64,000 nt of DNA from Toxorhynchites rutilus septentrionalis (taxonomy: Eukaryota; Arthropoda; Insecta; Diptera; Culicidae), in the NCBI RefSeq assembly GCF_029784135.1, contig NC_073745.1, forward strand, positions 236,873,664-236,937,663, given 5' to 3'. Shown in pieces: positions 44,489-55,949 of the stretch. How positions within the stretch are numbered: the stretch's first letter is position 1; the number at the start of each line of letters is the position of its first letter. The notes under the pieces were generated by a model. That model saw nothing but the letters and a program-made list of their open reading frames with translations, had not been told where the DNA came from and did not search any database. Position numbers and translations under genes: made by a program.

Positions 44489-47400
44489 ATGGACTACCTA
44501 ACAATCGTTCTCCTGATTTTACTTTTTCTAATCATACTCTACGAAATACAACTTCGGCTACTACCTAGCTATAGGGCAGCGAAACAGTTCCCCGGTCCTC
44601 GACCGCTACCATTGCTGGGCAATGCGTTTAGTTTGCTGTTCAATGATCAAGTGAGCTCATTTTATCTACCGCGTCGATGGGCTCAGGAATTCCACGCTAG
44701 TTACGCGTTATTGGTCCGTGGTGGTCTAATATTGAACGCGATTCGCGCAAGGGAAACGGAAGCACTGCTGTCCAGTTCGCGGTTGATCGACAAAAGTGTA
44801 CTCTACACATTCCTTCGTCCGTTCATGGGCGTGGGGCTGCTGAACAGCACCGGACAAAAGTGGTTCCACAGAAGGAAGATTCTAACGTCGGCGTTCCATT
44901 TCAATATCTTACCCAAGTTCCTGGTTACATTCCAGGAGGAGTGCGAAAAGCTTGTCGAACAGATAGACAAGGATGTGCAAAAGCGAAAGGAGACAACACT
45001 GCAGCTTGTGGCGGCACGCTTCACATTGAACACAATCTGTGGTGATTTTTTTTCTACAAATGATTGTGATAACTGACCTCGGTAATTGCTCTGATTTTTT
45101 GCAGAAACGGCTATGGGAGTGAAATTGGATTCGATGACGGCTGCTGACGATTACAGAGCGAATATTCAAGACGTAGTGAAACTTTTGCTTCTCCGCGTGA
45201 TGAATCCATGGCTTATGGAGGATTTCACTTACGCGATTTTTGGATTCAAGGCACGCCTCGTGAAAGCACTGGAGCCAATTCATGGATTCACTCGCGCCAT
45301 TATCAAGCAAAGAAGACAATTATTTCACGCAAACGTGAAAAACCTGGATGATTTTTCCGAGGAAAATATTTACTTGAACACAATTCAACGGTATGCGTTG
45401 CTCGACACTCTGTTGGCCTCTGAGGCAAGGGACCAAATTGACGAGGAAGGGATTCGTGAAGAAGTTGACACATTCATGTTTCGAGGACACGATACCACGG
45501 CATCAGCTTTCACTTTCATTTTCCTTCTGCTAGCCAACCATCAGGATGTCCAGCAGCAGGTCTTCAACGAGATCGAATCGTTTATGGCAAATAGGACAAA
45601 TCGTGATGCTCCTTTGTCTATGGCAGATTATAATGAGTTGAAATTGCTGGATCGTGTGATAAGAGAGTGTCTCCGTTTATATCCACCGGTGCCGTTTATA
45701 AGTCGATTAGTTACCGAAAACACTTGGTTCGAGTACCGATTCATTCCAAAGGATACGATGATTAATGTGCACATATTTGATGTGCATCGGGATCCTGTGC
45801 AGTTTCCAGAGCCGGAGCGATTCGATCCGGATCGGTTTCTACCGGAGAATGTGGAAAAAAGAAATCCTTACGCGTATGTACCATTCAGTGCCGGACCGAG
45901 AAACTGCATTGGTAAGTGTGTATTCCGACGGCATTATTTGATTATTCCGTTGGAATTGTTGAGTAAAGTCAACTCTGAATCAGCATTCGAAGTATATAAT
46001 TATAGAACGCAAATACTTCATAGATCATTTATCTTTCTCACTGAAATTCATAGCGGTCTCTTTTTTCCCGAACATATTTAGGTGGAAAAAGAGTCCTCAA
46101 TATAATATTTAATATTTTGTCAAATCGAAGCGAAACACAAGACGCATAAGCGACGGTTTTATCGAGCACAGATGCACTTTTTTGCCGCTACGCGCTGGTT
46201 AAATTGGTGTTACCTTCACTCGTAAAATGACATGAGCGTAGATTAGACGCATGGAATGCACGCAACTTCTCGTCAGATAGAACTAGTTTGAAATCTTCGT
46301 GCCGAAAATGCAGTTAAATTGTTTTTTTTTTGCATTTGCACGTCCCCGCTTCCGTAAATTCGTGAGTTTGTTGTGTTTTGTTTTATTTCAATTCTGCATA
46401 TATCTTGCATTTCTCAAATCCAAATGTACCAACTATGATCGGGCGATCTTTATAAAAAGAGCGACAGATCTAGAAAACAACCTTTTACCTGTAATTAATG
46501 TCAACATCAGGTTCAGTGATCCGATGGGAAACCAGTTACAGTTCATCCTCTCAGTAGCTGTCGCTAGTTCTGTCTCTGTCAGCATTTGTACAGAAGTAAA
46601 TTGTAGAAGGAGCAATCCAAAATTATGTTTTTAAAAAATGTGACTTTTGGTGAGTTAAAAAATCGATTTATACTGAAAAACAAATCTACAAGAAGGTCGA
46701 AAAGATCGAAAGCAAAAAAAAACGATTTTCTCGATTTTCTCAATCAAGTACAAAAGATCGATCCAAAAAATCGGAAATCGGAATGGAAAAGATCGATCTT
46801 CTAAGAATCGACCCGGGATCGCCCAATCCTAGTACCAACACATTCGGGAATTGGGGACTTATCAAAACTAGGGTGGGTTATAACTGTTATATAACCGCAA
46901 GATTGACGTAGTTTAAAATAGTCGTAGTTCCCGATGTTTTATTATGGACCAATTCCAGGCCAAAATCAAAGGCTACTTCTCCAAACTGCTCAGTGTACCT
47001 CAAAATCCAAATTTGCACAATTATATCACCTACCCTAATTGCTACTACCCAGAAAACATAAAATCGTATATGTAGCGCATATATATAGCATCATATATCC
47101 CATATTTTGGGTGGCATATGATGCGCCTAACTGGCATATTCATGGCAAAGTGGAGGCGATATACAGCCATTCCATGTCAAACCGATATAGTGGTGCTCAG
47201 ATTTTCGTCAAAGGGGTAACTTTGTTATTATCGCAAATCCGTTTTTTTGTTATGGTGCCCATTTTCATTTTAGGGTGGTCCGAAAAATAATTTTTTCCAC
47301 TTTTTCTTAAAAAGACTTTTTTTTTCAAAAAATCATAAAATTATTATTAAAAAAAAGAATTTGCAAAAAAATTATCATGTTTTCGTCATTATTTATAGTA

Positions 47401-50400
47401 GTCGTTTTTCTATTGCCACGAAGCATTGGTCTAGAGAGCGCTATATTTCTTATATATTTTTTCAAAGCTAAGGATTTTTTACATAACATATCTCGATATC
47501 AAAGATGTGATTTTTTCGTTTTTGAGATATGACTTTTCAAAAGTTAACCGAAGATCCGAAAAATTATGTTTCCTTCTTTATTGTTTTTGCTAAAAATCAT
47601 AGCATTTGAACTACTGAACCGATTTAGATTATCGACATATTAAGTTGAAGCCAATTGAAGCGGGAAGATTGGATTCTAGTCGCATAGGTCTAGTCTAGTA
47701 ACATAGAAATGTTGACCGAAAATTTAACCCTTTGCGGTCGTTTGTCTTCTCTAAGCCACCACAGCAAGGAATCATACTAAATGCTTTATTCAAAAATGTA
47801 ATAATAATTGTAATTTTTTCCGAACGAATTTCAATGTCTAATGTACTTTTTCAAGAATGTATACAGAGTTTCTATGAAGAATAGATAACGGTACTCGGTG
47901 TAAACAAAATATTATTAACATGAAATGATAAAAGGATCTCTTTCAAGGGAAAATAATTCCGATCGCAAATGGTCAAAACATGTTAAATTTGCAAAATAAT
48001 AACTCCAAAACGAAAAATAACATTTCTCTGATTTTCGGATATATTATGTGAAAAAACCTCAGCTTTCTAGATAAAAATATAGCGCCCTCTATCTTTAACC
48101 GAGAAAACTATGAAAAACTAATTTAATCAATAATTACAAGAACGAAAATCCATTTTTTCGCAAATTAATATTTTTTCAAAGAAAACTCATAAGCTTTCGG
48201 ACAACCCTAAAATGGAAATGGGCATCCTAATAAACAAATAAAAAAATACGGGTCCAATGTTTTGCGATAACGAACAAAATTACAGCTTCTGACGAAAATC
48301 TGAGAACCACTATATCGGTTTGGCATGGAATGGCTGTATATTAGGGTGCCAATGTATGTATGGGAAAAAATCGACCCTAAAATTTCAAAAAGTTACCCTA
48401 CACAAAATGTTCAGCACCTCGGAAAAAACACCCTATGTCAAATTTTAGTTCAATCGCACTTAAGGGAGAGTGGCGCGAAGCGGTTAAAGTTTTTTGAAAA
48501 TCGAAAAATCACTAAAGGAAATCAGGAGTTTTGAAAAAAAATTGCAGCCAAATATCTTAAAATGGCATGAAACGTCGAGATTTAGTGTCATCTCGAAAAA
48601 AAATTTTTGCCAATAATCGGCATTCTGAGTTTTTTTTCGGAATACGAAACGAAAAGTATGGTTTAGGGTGCCAATAAAATTAATTAAAGGGTGTGTCACA
48701 TCAAATTGCATCACGGAAAAACGCTGTAGAAATTTAATTTTTAGGAATTATATCTTCAGCATTCGCTTATAATCAGATAAGAGTGTATAGATCACGTTGG
48801 CCATGCTTCACTGTCAATTTTTCGTAAATTTGGAAAAATGTCGTCGAACGAAAAAGAGCGTCGTGAATTAATCCTGTGCACTCATTTCGAGAATCCGGAG
48901 TTGTCACATCGGGACATCGGTAAGATGCTGGGAATCGTCCAATCCACGGTCAGCAGAGTACTAAAACGATACTTCGAGAAACCTAACCATCGACCGGAAG
49001 GTGAAGAACGGCAAAAATGGATGCTCCGTCAGTGAAAAAGATCACAAGCGCGTAGTTAAGCAGTTTAGACGTGATCCGAGAAGTTCGGTCCGGGATGTCG
49101 CCAATAAGCTGAATTTGTCAAGTTCATTCATCCAGCGGACCAAGCAGCGGGAGGGCCTGCGTACATACAAGGTTCAGAAGGCTCCTAACCGCGACGAAAG
49201 GCAAAACATGGTGGGGAAGACGCGAGCCCGGAAGCTGTACACCGAAATGCTGACGAAGCCGCATTGCCTGGTAATGGACGACGAAATCTACGTCAAAGCG
49301 GACTTTCGTCAGCTGCCGGGCCTGTTGTTCTTCTCCGCAGAGGACAAATTCAGCGTTCCGGAGGAGATTCACAAGCAGAAACTATCCAAGTTTGCCAAAA
49401 AGTACATGGTGTGGCAAGCGATCTGCTCTTGCGGAAAGCGGAGCGCCCCCTTCGTGATGACCGGCACGGTAAACGGGCAGGTTTACCTTAAGGAGTGCCT
49501 ACAGAAGCGCTTACTACCACTATTGAAGCAGCACTAGGGCCCGACCATCTTCTGGCCGGATCTCGCTTCGTGCCACTATTCAAAGGACGTGTTGGAGTGG
49601 TACGAAGCCAACGGGGTCACCTTCGTGCCAAAGGAAATGAACCAGCCCAACGCGCCGGAGCTTCGCCCAATAGAGAAATATTGGGCGATTATGAAGCAGG
49701 CCCTCCGGAAGAACCCAAAAGTTGTCAAATCGGAGGCGGACTTCAAGAGAAAATGGATTTCTGTTCAAAAAAAAACTACAACCTGACGTTGTACAGAACC
49801 TTATGGACGGGGTAAAGAGGAAGGTGCGAGCATACGGGCTTGGGCTCGAAGTATGAATAAAAAGAAAATGCCAAAAGTTGTTTAATAGTTTTTATTTTAC
49901 TGTCTAAAATTTTCAAAAGGATCGGTCAACTGGGCGAATTTCTACAGCGATTTTATGTGATGCAATTTGATGTGACACACCCTTTATCTCGATTTTTCAA
50001 TCGGAACTTGCTACGAAATGTTGATTAGCACGATAATATACCCTATGCAAAATATTAGCTCATTTGGACTTCATTCACTGGTGTCGCAGACGTTAAAATT
50101 TGAGTTTTTTGATAACCGAAAAATCACTGGAAATCGAGGTTTTTTAAAAAAAAAATTGATGCCAAATGTGTTAAAATTGCATGACACGTAGAGATTTACA
50201 GTTATCTAAAAAACATGGTAAAAATCGATTTTTCAGACGGAAAAACGACCAAGTGCCAAAAAAACATTTTTTTTGACAAAAAAAATCGAGGGATTGTATC
50301 CGAGACACGACCGCTTAAGACGTAGGACTATGCAATCTTTTTTTTTAAATTTGTTGGTTTATCATTTCGGATATTATTTTCGAATACGTCGAAATTTCAT

Positions 50401-51703
50401 AAATAACTCTTTAGTAAATAGTTCCGAGGACCCTGAAAAGTTTTAATGGCTTGCGTGAATCATTTCGAGAAGCAAAGATTCTATCTTGCCTTTGAGAGAA
50501 CAATACATTAATTGATCATATGTCGCAATTTGTTTCTTAATATCAATGAACGCATTGCACTGAGTATTTAACGAGAGATATCTTCCGTGCATTCTACATA
50601 CATCAAACACGCGTCTAACAGATGCATACAGCTGCAGCGATAAAAATGAAACATAGAAATACACTTCATGTGAAATATTCGCTAGCGTTTACAGCTCGAG
50701 GGAAACATAAAACACAAAACGAGCAGAATAAGCGACCTTTGTTGTTTCGGGCACCGAAAGATTCGGAGAATTTTCCTCAGAGAAGATGCAATACTTATAC
50801 GCTAGCGACAGCTAACTTACTATGCAATGGTGGAGTTTTCTTCTCAAATATTCTCTTTTCGCTATCCCCCGTCGTTGTTTCTATTCTAGAGGCTGCATAA
50901 GTTGCCCGTTATAAACAGCTCTGTTCGGGAAAGCACACAAATGGACAGAACAAATGTATGAGGAAATGGGAATGCTTCCAATTTTCATTAATTTAAACCA
51001 TATACAGACTATGGGATTGTAGTGTATAGCATATCAAACAAATCTTAGAAAATTTTCGATTCGATTGGTATGAAAATGGTAAAAACCGTTTCAGCAAGAA
51101 TAGTTATTAACGTTAACTTTATTTCATAAAAACGTGACCTTTTGCCTGATTTGGCACCCTTAATGAAAGACGTAGTTCTACGTCAAAAAAAATCGAGATA
51201 ACTGTAAATCTCGACGAGTAATGCAATTTTAAGTCCCAGAATGCCGATTTTTGACAAAAATTAAAACAAATTTGTCGAAAAACCCGATTTCCTTTACGTC
51301 CCTCTTGGGTGATTTTTCGATTTTCAAAAAACTCAAACTGAGCTGATATTTGGCATAGGGTGTTTTTTTGAGGCGGTGACCATTTTTTATGGGGTAACTT
51401 TTTGAAATTCGAGATGACCATTTTCATTGGCATCCTAGTGTACATATTAAAAAAAAGGGAAGTTCGAGATTCATTGTGGAATTGCTCTATAGAAACACGT
51501 ATTAAACATGTTTTTCTTTTACAGGTCAACGATTCGCAATGTTGGAACTAAAATCGATCCTTGTTTCAGTGCTGCGCAGGTTTCGCGTTTTCCCGGTCAC
51601 AAAACCAGACGAAGTGGTCTTCGTTGCCGATATGGTGCTTCGCTCAAAAGACCCAATCATAGTGGAATTCGAGCGGCGCTTGGGCTGTTCTGCCCGTGAT
51701 TAG
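44489..51703 (+). CDS. Cytochrome P450 gene C, CYP4-like, three exons
   Basis: Exons 44489-45041, 45105-45911 and 51525-51703 join in phase 1 to 513 codons (512 residues) without stops. N-terminal anchor LTIVLLILLFLIILYEI, then [37 protein letters not shown]-helix ECLRLYPP, FDPDRF and haem loop FSAGPRNCIG|QRFAMLELKS, split by intron 2 right after the Cys region. In the I-helix the sequence is VDTFMFRGHDTTAS: Arg replaces the Glu that forms the ester bond to haem in many CYP4 proteins and that genes A and B keep. The fold-critical HDTT is intact, so the enzyme probably works with non-covalent haem. Intron 2 is 5.6 kb and full of repeats. The gene is convergent with MED23, with 192 bp between the stops. 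Confidence 0.9.
45912..46433. other. Intron 2 of P450 C, first part
   Basis: Non-coding, AT-rich; the open frame starting at 46299 overlaps a MITE and is not supported. Confidence 0.5.
46434..46831. mobile_element. hAT-type MITE with perfect 8-bp duplication
   Basis: Ends tatgatcgggcgatc and, in reverse complement, taggattgggcgatc. The 8-bp gtaccaac is present on both sides (46426-46433 and 46832-46839). 398 bp, AT-rich with gatcg-containing subterminal repeats. No transposase. Confidence 0.85.
47150..48345. mobile_element. Large fold-back element
   Basis: Left atatacagccattccatgtc, then aaaccgatatagtggt and cagattttcgtca. The right end is the reverse complement (gacgaaaatctgagaaccac ... 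atggaatggctgtatat). Inverted similarity extends inward for roughly 300 bp (agagagcgctatattt against aaatatagcgccctct). About 1.2 kb, non-coding. Part of another copy is at 59413-60040 and 60214-60275. Confidence 0.7.
48345..48686. repeat. Repeat family B, left part, split by D37E element
   Basis: Contains gggtgccaatg, tcgaaaaatcact, aaatggcatgaaacgtcgag and atttagtgtcatctcg as in 36380-37285. It continues after the transposon at 49987-50285. Confidence 0.65.
48687..49984 (+). mobile_element. ITmD37E (IS630-Tc1-mariner) element
   Basis: Inverted ends aagggtgtgtcacatcaaat/ttgcatcac and complement, about 29 bp with near identity. TA flanks at 48685-48686 and 49985-49986. 1298 bp. Single transposase gene, broken. 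It is inserted in repeat family B. Confidence 0.92.
48838..49858 (+). pseudogene. DD37E transposase, inactivated
   Basis: MSSNEKERRELILCTHFENP, an HTH (HRDIGKMLGIVQSTVSRVLK), a second HTH (SSVRDVANKLNLSSSFIQR), first Asp in LVMDDEIY, second in FWPDLASCHY, final Glu in LRPIEKYWAIMK. Thirty-seven residues separate the last two catalytic residues, the ITmD37E signature of mosquitoes. Three lesions: a frame change near 49020, an in-frame TAG at 49535-49537, and a frame change in an A-run near 49775. All three catalytic positions are preserved. Confidence 0.88.
49987..50285. repeat. Repeat family B, right part
   Basis: Contains atattagctcatttggactt, gtgtcgcagacgttaaaatt, ccgaaaaatcact and gatgccaaatgtgttaaaat as in the other B copies. 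Confidence 0.65.
50286..51190 (+). repeat. Repeat family A copy in P450 C intron 2
   Basis: 5' end gggattgtatccgagacacg then gacgtaggactatgcaatc. 3' end tttggcacccttaatgaaag then acgtagttctacgtc. About 905 bp. Shares 5' and 3' ends with the copies at 53968 and 61260 but has a different or diverged middle. Confidence 0.65.
51195..51445. repeat. Repeat family B fragment
   Basis: Contains gagataactgtaaatctcg, gggtgatttttcgattttca and ccattttcattggcatccta, ending about 80 bp before P450 C exon 3. Confidence 0.6.
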
Positions 51704-51895
51704 CCACGTTCGGAACATTTCTCAAACTCTCCATCAATATAAAAATGTAATCCACTCTCATGGGTAAACGATCTATTTCCTACCTTACATAGTTGGGGTA
51801 GTATCTTTAGAGTTTTGTATGTTGCACAAACAATGTATAACTTACACGTACAAATATCTGATTAAGTTTGTAGAGAAATAAGAAAAACTCACATC

Positions 51896-53845
51896 TTATT
51901 GTTGCACCTGCTGTTGCTGGGACTGTTGAATGTTCGGTGGCATTACCTGCGGTACTCCACCGGCCAGACCCTGCTGCTGTCCAGCAGTTTGCGCTGCAGT
52001 TTGCTGTGCAGCTCCCGATTGGGTACTGCTTTGCCCACTAGCCTCAACATTCTGCTGCTGCTGCTGCTGCTGTTCCACGCCTATTTCATCAACATTCAAT
52101 CTGGTTATGAAACGTAGCCGCATCTGCAATGCGGGTCGAAGCCGACGAATGATCGCCTCCAGTTCGGTTTTCATCATGTCACCCACGAACATGTACTTGA
52201 TGTGGTACAGCAGATCACATATCGGATCCATGTATTTCAGGGGCACCGATGGTTGGGACTTATCGACCTGTTCCAGCAGTTCGTATAAAATAAGAGTTAT
52301 ATCCGACACGGCCCGGGGACGTTCCGTGCTGAGACGATTCAAGAATGGACCGACTAGGTGGCATAAGTAGATTAGTTGGTATTCCGTTTTGATGAGGGGT
52401 TTGAATTTTTCCTTGATTAAGCTGTGACAATAAAATGATGTATTATAGCATAAACAATCTCGCTCATTCACTTACTCTGTGACAGTCGAAATTTGTCCAA
52501 TTCCGCTGTGATGCAAAATGCTTTGGGCGATTGCCAGAATCACCACATAGTTTTTCTCCAGCATCGCCTCTTTCACGATCTTGAAGTTGAACAACTCGAA
52601 CGGACTCTGACGATATACCCACTCCGATATCTGCGGTGAGCTGATCGCATCTCGGAATCGCTCGTAAATGACTCCCCAGTACGATTCCGGCAGGGCAGCC
52701 ATGATCAGTCCGATAGTGTTGATCCAGTTGTGCACACTCTGGTACGGAATCACCGGATAGCCTTTCACCACGACGTCTATCAAACTGTTAGCCACAACTT
52801 GAGGACCAGCTGGAAGTCCGAGCAACTCAACACAACTTACGTAGAGTGCATGTGCCGGCGGATTCGGAAATTCATTGAAACGCCAGTCTGTACCTGAGAA
52901 TACGTTGTTACCGTCGATTGCTGTGAAATATCTAGTTAAGGAAAATGTCACACAGTAAATAAACTCCCCCTATACAAAATAGAAGCGAATTATTGCAAAG
53001 GATACTGTCCTGCATACGACGGACAAGATTAATATAGTAGGTCAATTCGGGTATCCAGTTAACCGTGTCATCTTTTTTTAACATGTACGCATGATACTGC
53101 TCCGTCACTGCCCAATTATCTGGCCGAACGTCCTTCAGTGAACCGATAACTGTTGCAACCTGTTTCCAAAATACGTTATATTTCTCCAATATGATAAACA
53201 TATGCAGTAAACTTTACCAGTCGTTTCTTAAGCTGAGGCCGTTCCCGCAGCCTGCGTTCGTAATAGTGCAATGTGTTGTATAAATAAGTGATCGGTCTGT
53301 CGTGGAACTTATACAGTGGTCCTAGATGGTCAAGTAAAACGTCCACCGTTTTGCTCATAGCCGGTGGTACCTCCAAATATCGATGTATCGTGATGTCCAA
53401 AACCGGCAAAAACCTCAAGCACACGTTTCCAAAATATACCGGCAGGGAAGGATGCGACACGGACTCGTCCGGTGCGAATTTCTCCGGAAATTTCTGATGA
53501 AACGCCAGATGACGCTCGTGCCAGTTGTTCTGCTTCCAATGTTCCGGAGAGTTGATGCTCACGAACTCCTGGAGACGACTCCGGAACTCCGGAGTTTTCA
53601 GCAACAGAAGCTGGATGATGCAGAAGCTGACCTGTGGTTCGTTACCTTCGAGAGTGCGGAGCGATAGACAGAGGACCAACCGATCGATGGTTATGATGTT
53701 ATGTTTCCAGATCATATCGTTGATGGTGTCTACGCACTTGTTCACGTGAGCGCTGCCACCAGAGTTGGATACCTCGAATAGAAGGTAATCGCAGAGCTTT
53801 CGTAAGTGGGCTGACAGAGCGCGGGCACCGATGCGTTCTAAAATT
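51896..53845 (-). CDS. MED23: Mediator subunit 23, C-terminal exons (partial)
   Basis: Four minus-strand exons splice in phase: 53218-53845, 53006-53159, 52476-52920 and 51896-52421, giving about 584 residues to the stop. Recognisable MED23 sequence: RIGARALSAHLRKLCDYLLF, NKCVDTINDMIWKHN, GSLKDVRPDNWAVTEQYHAY, DWRFNEFPNPPAHALYVSCV, IYERFRDAI and ICDLLYHIKYMFVGDMMK. The C-terminus has Gln-rich low complexity (seven Gln, then an S/Q/A-rich tail). MED23 is a large Mediator tail subunit in the nucleus that links activators to RNA polymerase II. Full-length animal MED23 is about 1370 residues, so roughly 800 N-terminal residues are missing. The first exon here starts at a good acceptor (ctccttccag), so upstream exons probably lie beyond 64000. 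Confidence 0.95.
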
Positions 53846-54023
53846 CTGGAAGGAGAAGTAATAGTTGATTATTATTGGATATTTAGAGCACGTTTCGACT
53901 GTCGCACAAATTATTGTTTTTGGTAATAATTCACTATTATTGTAGATCGAAATATACTAGTTCAAAAAATTATAGGAGGTTGTGTCCAAGATACGACCGC
54001 ATTGTTGACGTAGAACTACGCTG

Positions 54024-54028
<5 letters not shown>

Positions 54029-54110
<82 letters not shown>
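54029..54110. repeat. (TA)n microsatellite
   Basis: About 41 uninterrupted TA units. Confidence 0.98.
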
Positions 54111-54113
<3 letters not shown>

Positions 54114-54189
54114 TCTCAAAGTCACTTGTTTATACCTTCGGATAGTATTCTATAATGCTGTGACCAACGAAACCCTTATGATGACGGAA

Positions 54190-54790
54190 AACAAACAATG
54201 TTAACTGCTTGGAAAAGACTGAATCATGCCACACATCTTGTACTCTGCTGTAACACCCATCGATGCAAATTCGCCGATGAGTTTGTCAAGAGTGACCGCC
54301 TTCACCACCAGCGGGGGGAGCTTGATTTTGGTTGCTGCCTGAGTAACGGCGTTTACATTTTCGACCGACGCGCCGAAATCGCCTACTTCGCTGTTGTTCG
54401 ATGCGGTGTCACACTCGTGAAGGCTCGGTCCAGTGCGAGCGCTTTTCACTGCACCAACATCGCGTGCATCATTAGATGAAGCTTGCCTCGAAATTTTATT
54501 GCCTCTGGCAATGCATTCGTTTTTTGCAGAGCTCAAGCCTGCCTTCCACTTCTTCTTGTTCATCACACACTACGCGAGGCGTCCAATTTATGACGCGGAA
54601 ATAAAAACACACGATACGAATAACGCGAAAAATGAACTATAAACACCACACGACGATATCCACTGGTGGGGTCCAATCTTAGATCGAAGCGCAGCGAAAG
54701 CAAAATGAACTGGATTGCTCAACAGTCCAATGCCGAATGAAAGTTTGCCTCAGCGAGATCCACTGTTTATACTCTAGGCAAGTATTCCCC
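54190..54790 (-). pseudogene. 5' part of a Jockey-like non-LTR element (UTR and ORF1)
   Basis: A minus-strand frame (54201-54566) starts MMNKKKWKAGLSSAKNECIA and contains IKLPPLVVKAVTLDKLIGEF followed by GVTAEYKM, as in ORF1 of mosquito Jockey-type elements. It is cut after about 120 codons. Sequence upstream to about 54790 looks like its 5' UTR. Confidence 0.6.
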
Positions 54791-54811
54791 TTCATTCTTC
54801 TACTTTTCCTT

Positions 54812-54968
54812 TTTTTTTATATCTGTATTATAGTGACTTTCAACACTTTTGGCTGGTTCGTCACTTTTTACTTCCAATTTTTGGAAGAATGTTGGGAGTG
54901 AGAATTGAACTCGTGATCTTCAGCGTGAGAGGTATGGATGTTACCACTACGCCAGATCGGCTCCACAG
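54812..54968 (-). mobile_element. tRNA-derived SINE (Feilai-like)
   Basis: The minus-strand head resembles a tRNA: tggagccgatctggcgtagt, with A-box TGGCGTAGTGG and B-box GAGTTCAATTC. It is followed by a body with ttggaagtaaaaagtgacga and an A-rich tail. A 14-bp target duplication ttctacttttcctt lies at 54798-54811 and 54969-54982. Confidence 0.88.
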
Positions 54969-55395
54969 TTCTACTTTTCCTTTGTTCACGGAGACTTTAA
55001 ATCCTACGATTTCCCCTTCGTTGGTCGTCGATAAGTTGCTCGTTATTGACAGCTCTGATAGAGCAAATGTATGGGAAAATGGAAACGCTTAAAGTTTTCA
55101 TGAATTTTAACCATTTATAAACCAAGGGATTCTAATGTATAGCATATTAAACAAATCTTAGGGAATTTCCGATTCGTTTAGTATGTAAATCGCCAAAATC
55201 CGTTCGCGGCAACAAAAGTTATTAACGTTAACTTTATTTCATAAAAACGTGACCTGTTTTCTGATCTGGCACCCTTCATGAAAGACGTAGTTCTACGTCA
55301 AAAAAACGACCGGGGAAAAAATTACTTCTTCTGTGGTGTGTGGTACGCCATCTCATTTGTGCCGAGTGCCCAGTACGTGATCAGCCTATCGATTA

Positions 55396-55885
55396 GTACA
55401 ATGGTGGAGGGTGGGGGATCTCCTAATATGGAGATCTCTGACACTGAAACAAATGACTCCTTCTTTGTCGTTTAAACGGGAGCCAGAAGATCGCTCAGGC
55501 ACAGGCACCCCACCCCTCAAAAAACCCTCAAACCCGCTCTCCTCTCAACCTCTTAAACCACCCGCTTTTACTCAACCCTAAACTTCGCATTCCCCATCTG
55601 TTGTTTCCGCTCCTGCCCCACTATCAACCTTCGTCTCCCTCTTTTGTTGCCTCCGTTCCCATTAACTTCCTCCTTTTCCTCGTCTTCCTCCTCCGTTGAC
55701 TCCACCTCACGAGTCTAGCATTATCAAGAAAATGCATCTGGAACTGGCACGTGGGTTGATTTCTTCCAGCCTAAACCAAGAATCCAGATTGTCAAGATTT
55801 TGGACTACCACCAGCTCGATTTCGTCGATTTTGACTTAGAGGCGAATGAACTGCAAGTTTAAAGCCTCTCAAAAACAAAGAATGG
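55396..55885 (+). pseudogene. Degenerate non-LTR ORF1 and 3' tail
   Basis: Frame ISDTETNDSFFVV then KREPEDRSGTGTPPLKKPS, a Pro/Ser-rich ORF1-like start with stops. It ends in gaggcgaatgaactgcaagt with an AAAACAAAGAATGG-like tail that also occurs near 11420. It may be a short internally deleted retrocopy. Confidence 0.45.
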
Positions 55886-55949
55886 AATGGAATCGATTTT
55901 GTTCAGTCGACAACTTGAACCTGATATTACACGTTTGTCTGCTTACATT

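Larger units (their letters stand above)
53968..55302 (+). repeat. Repeat family A copy in MED23 intron, with insertions
   Basis: 5' end ggaggttgtgtccaagatac then gacgtagaactacg. 3' end ctggcacccttcatgaaaga then cgtagttctacgtc. Between them lie a (TA)n tract, a Jockey-like ORF1 piece and a SINE. Confidence 0.6.

Noticed and set aside
46299..46634. 111-codon plus-strand frame
   Set aside because: It runs into a hAT MITE with a clear target duplication.
51930..52370. 146-codon plus-strand frame with poly-Cys
   Set aside because: Antisense of the MED23 poly-Gln and last exon.
53914..54204. 96-codon frame with a YI repeat
   Set aside because: It is a translation of the (TA)n microsatellite.
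54890..54968. Possible tRNA gene on the minus strand
   Set aside because: A and B boxes are present, but the stems are imperfect and the sequence continues into a SINE body with an A-rich tail and a 14-bp target duplication.
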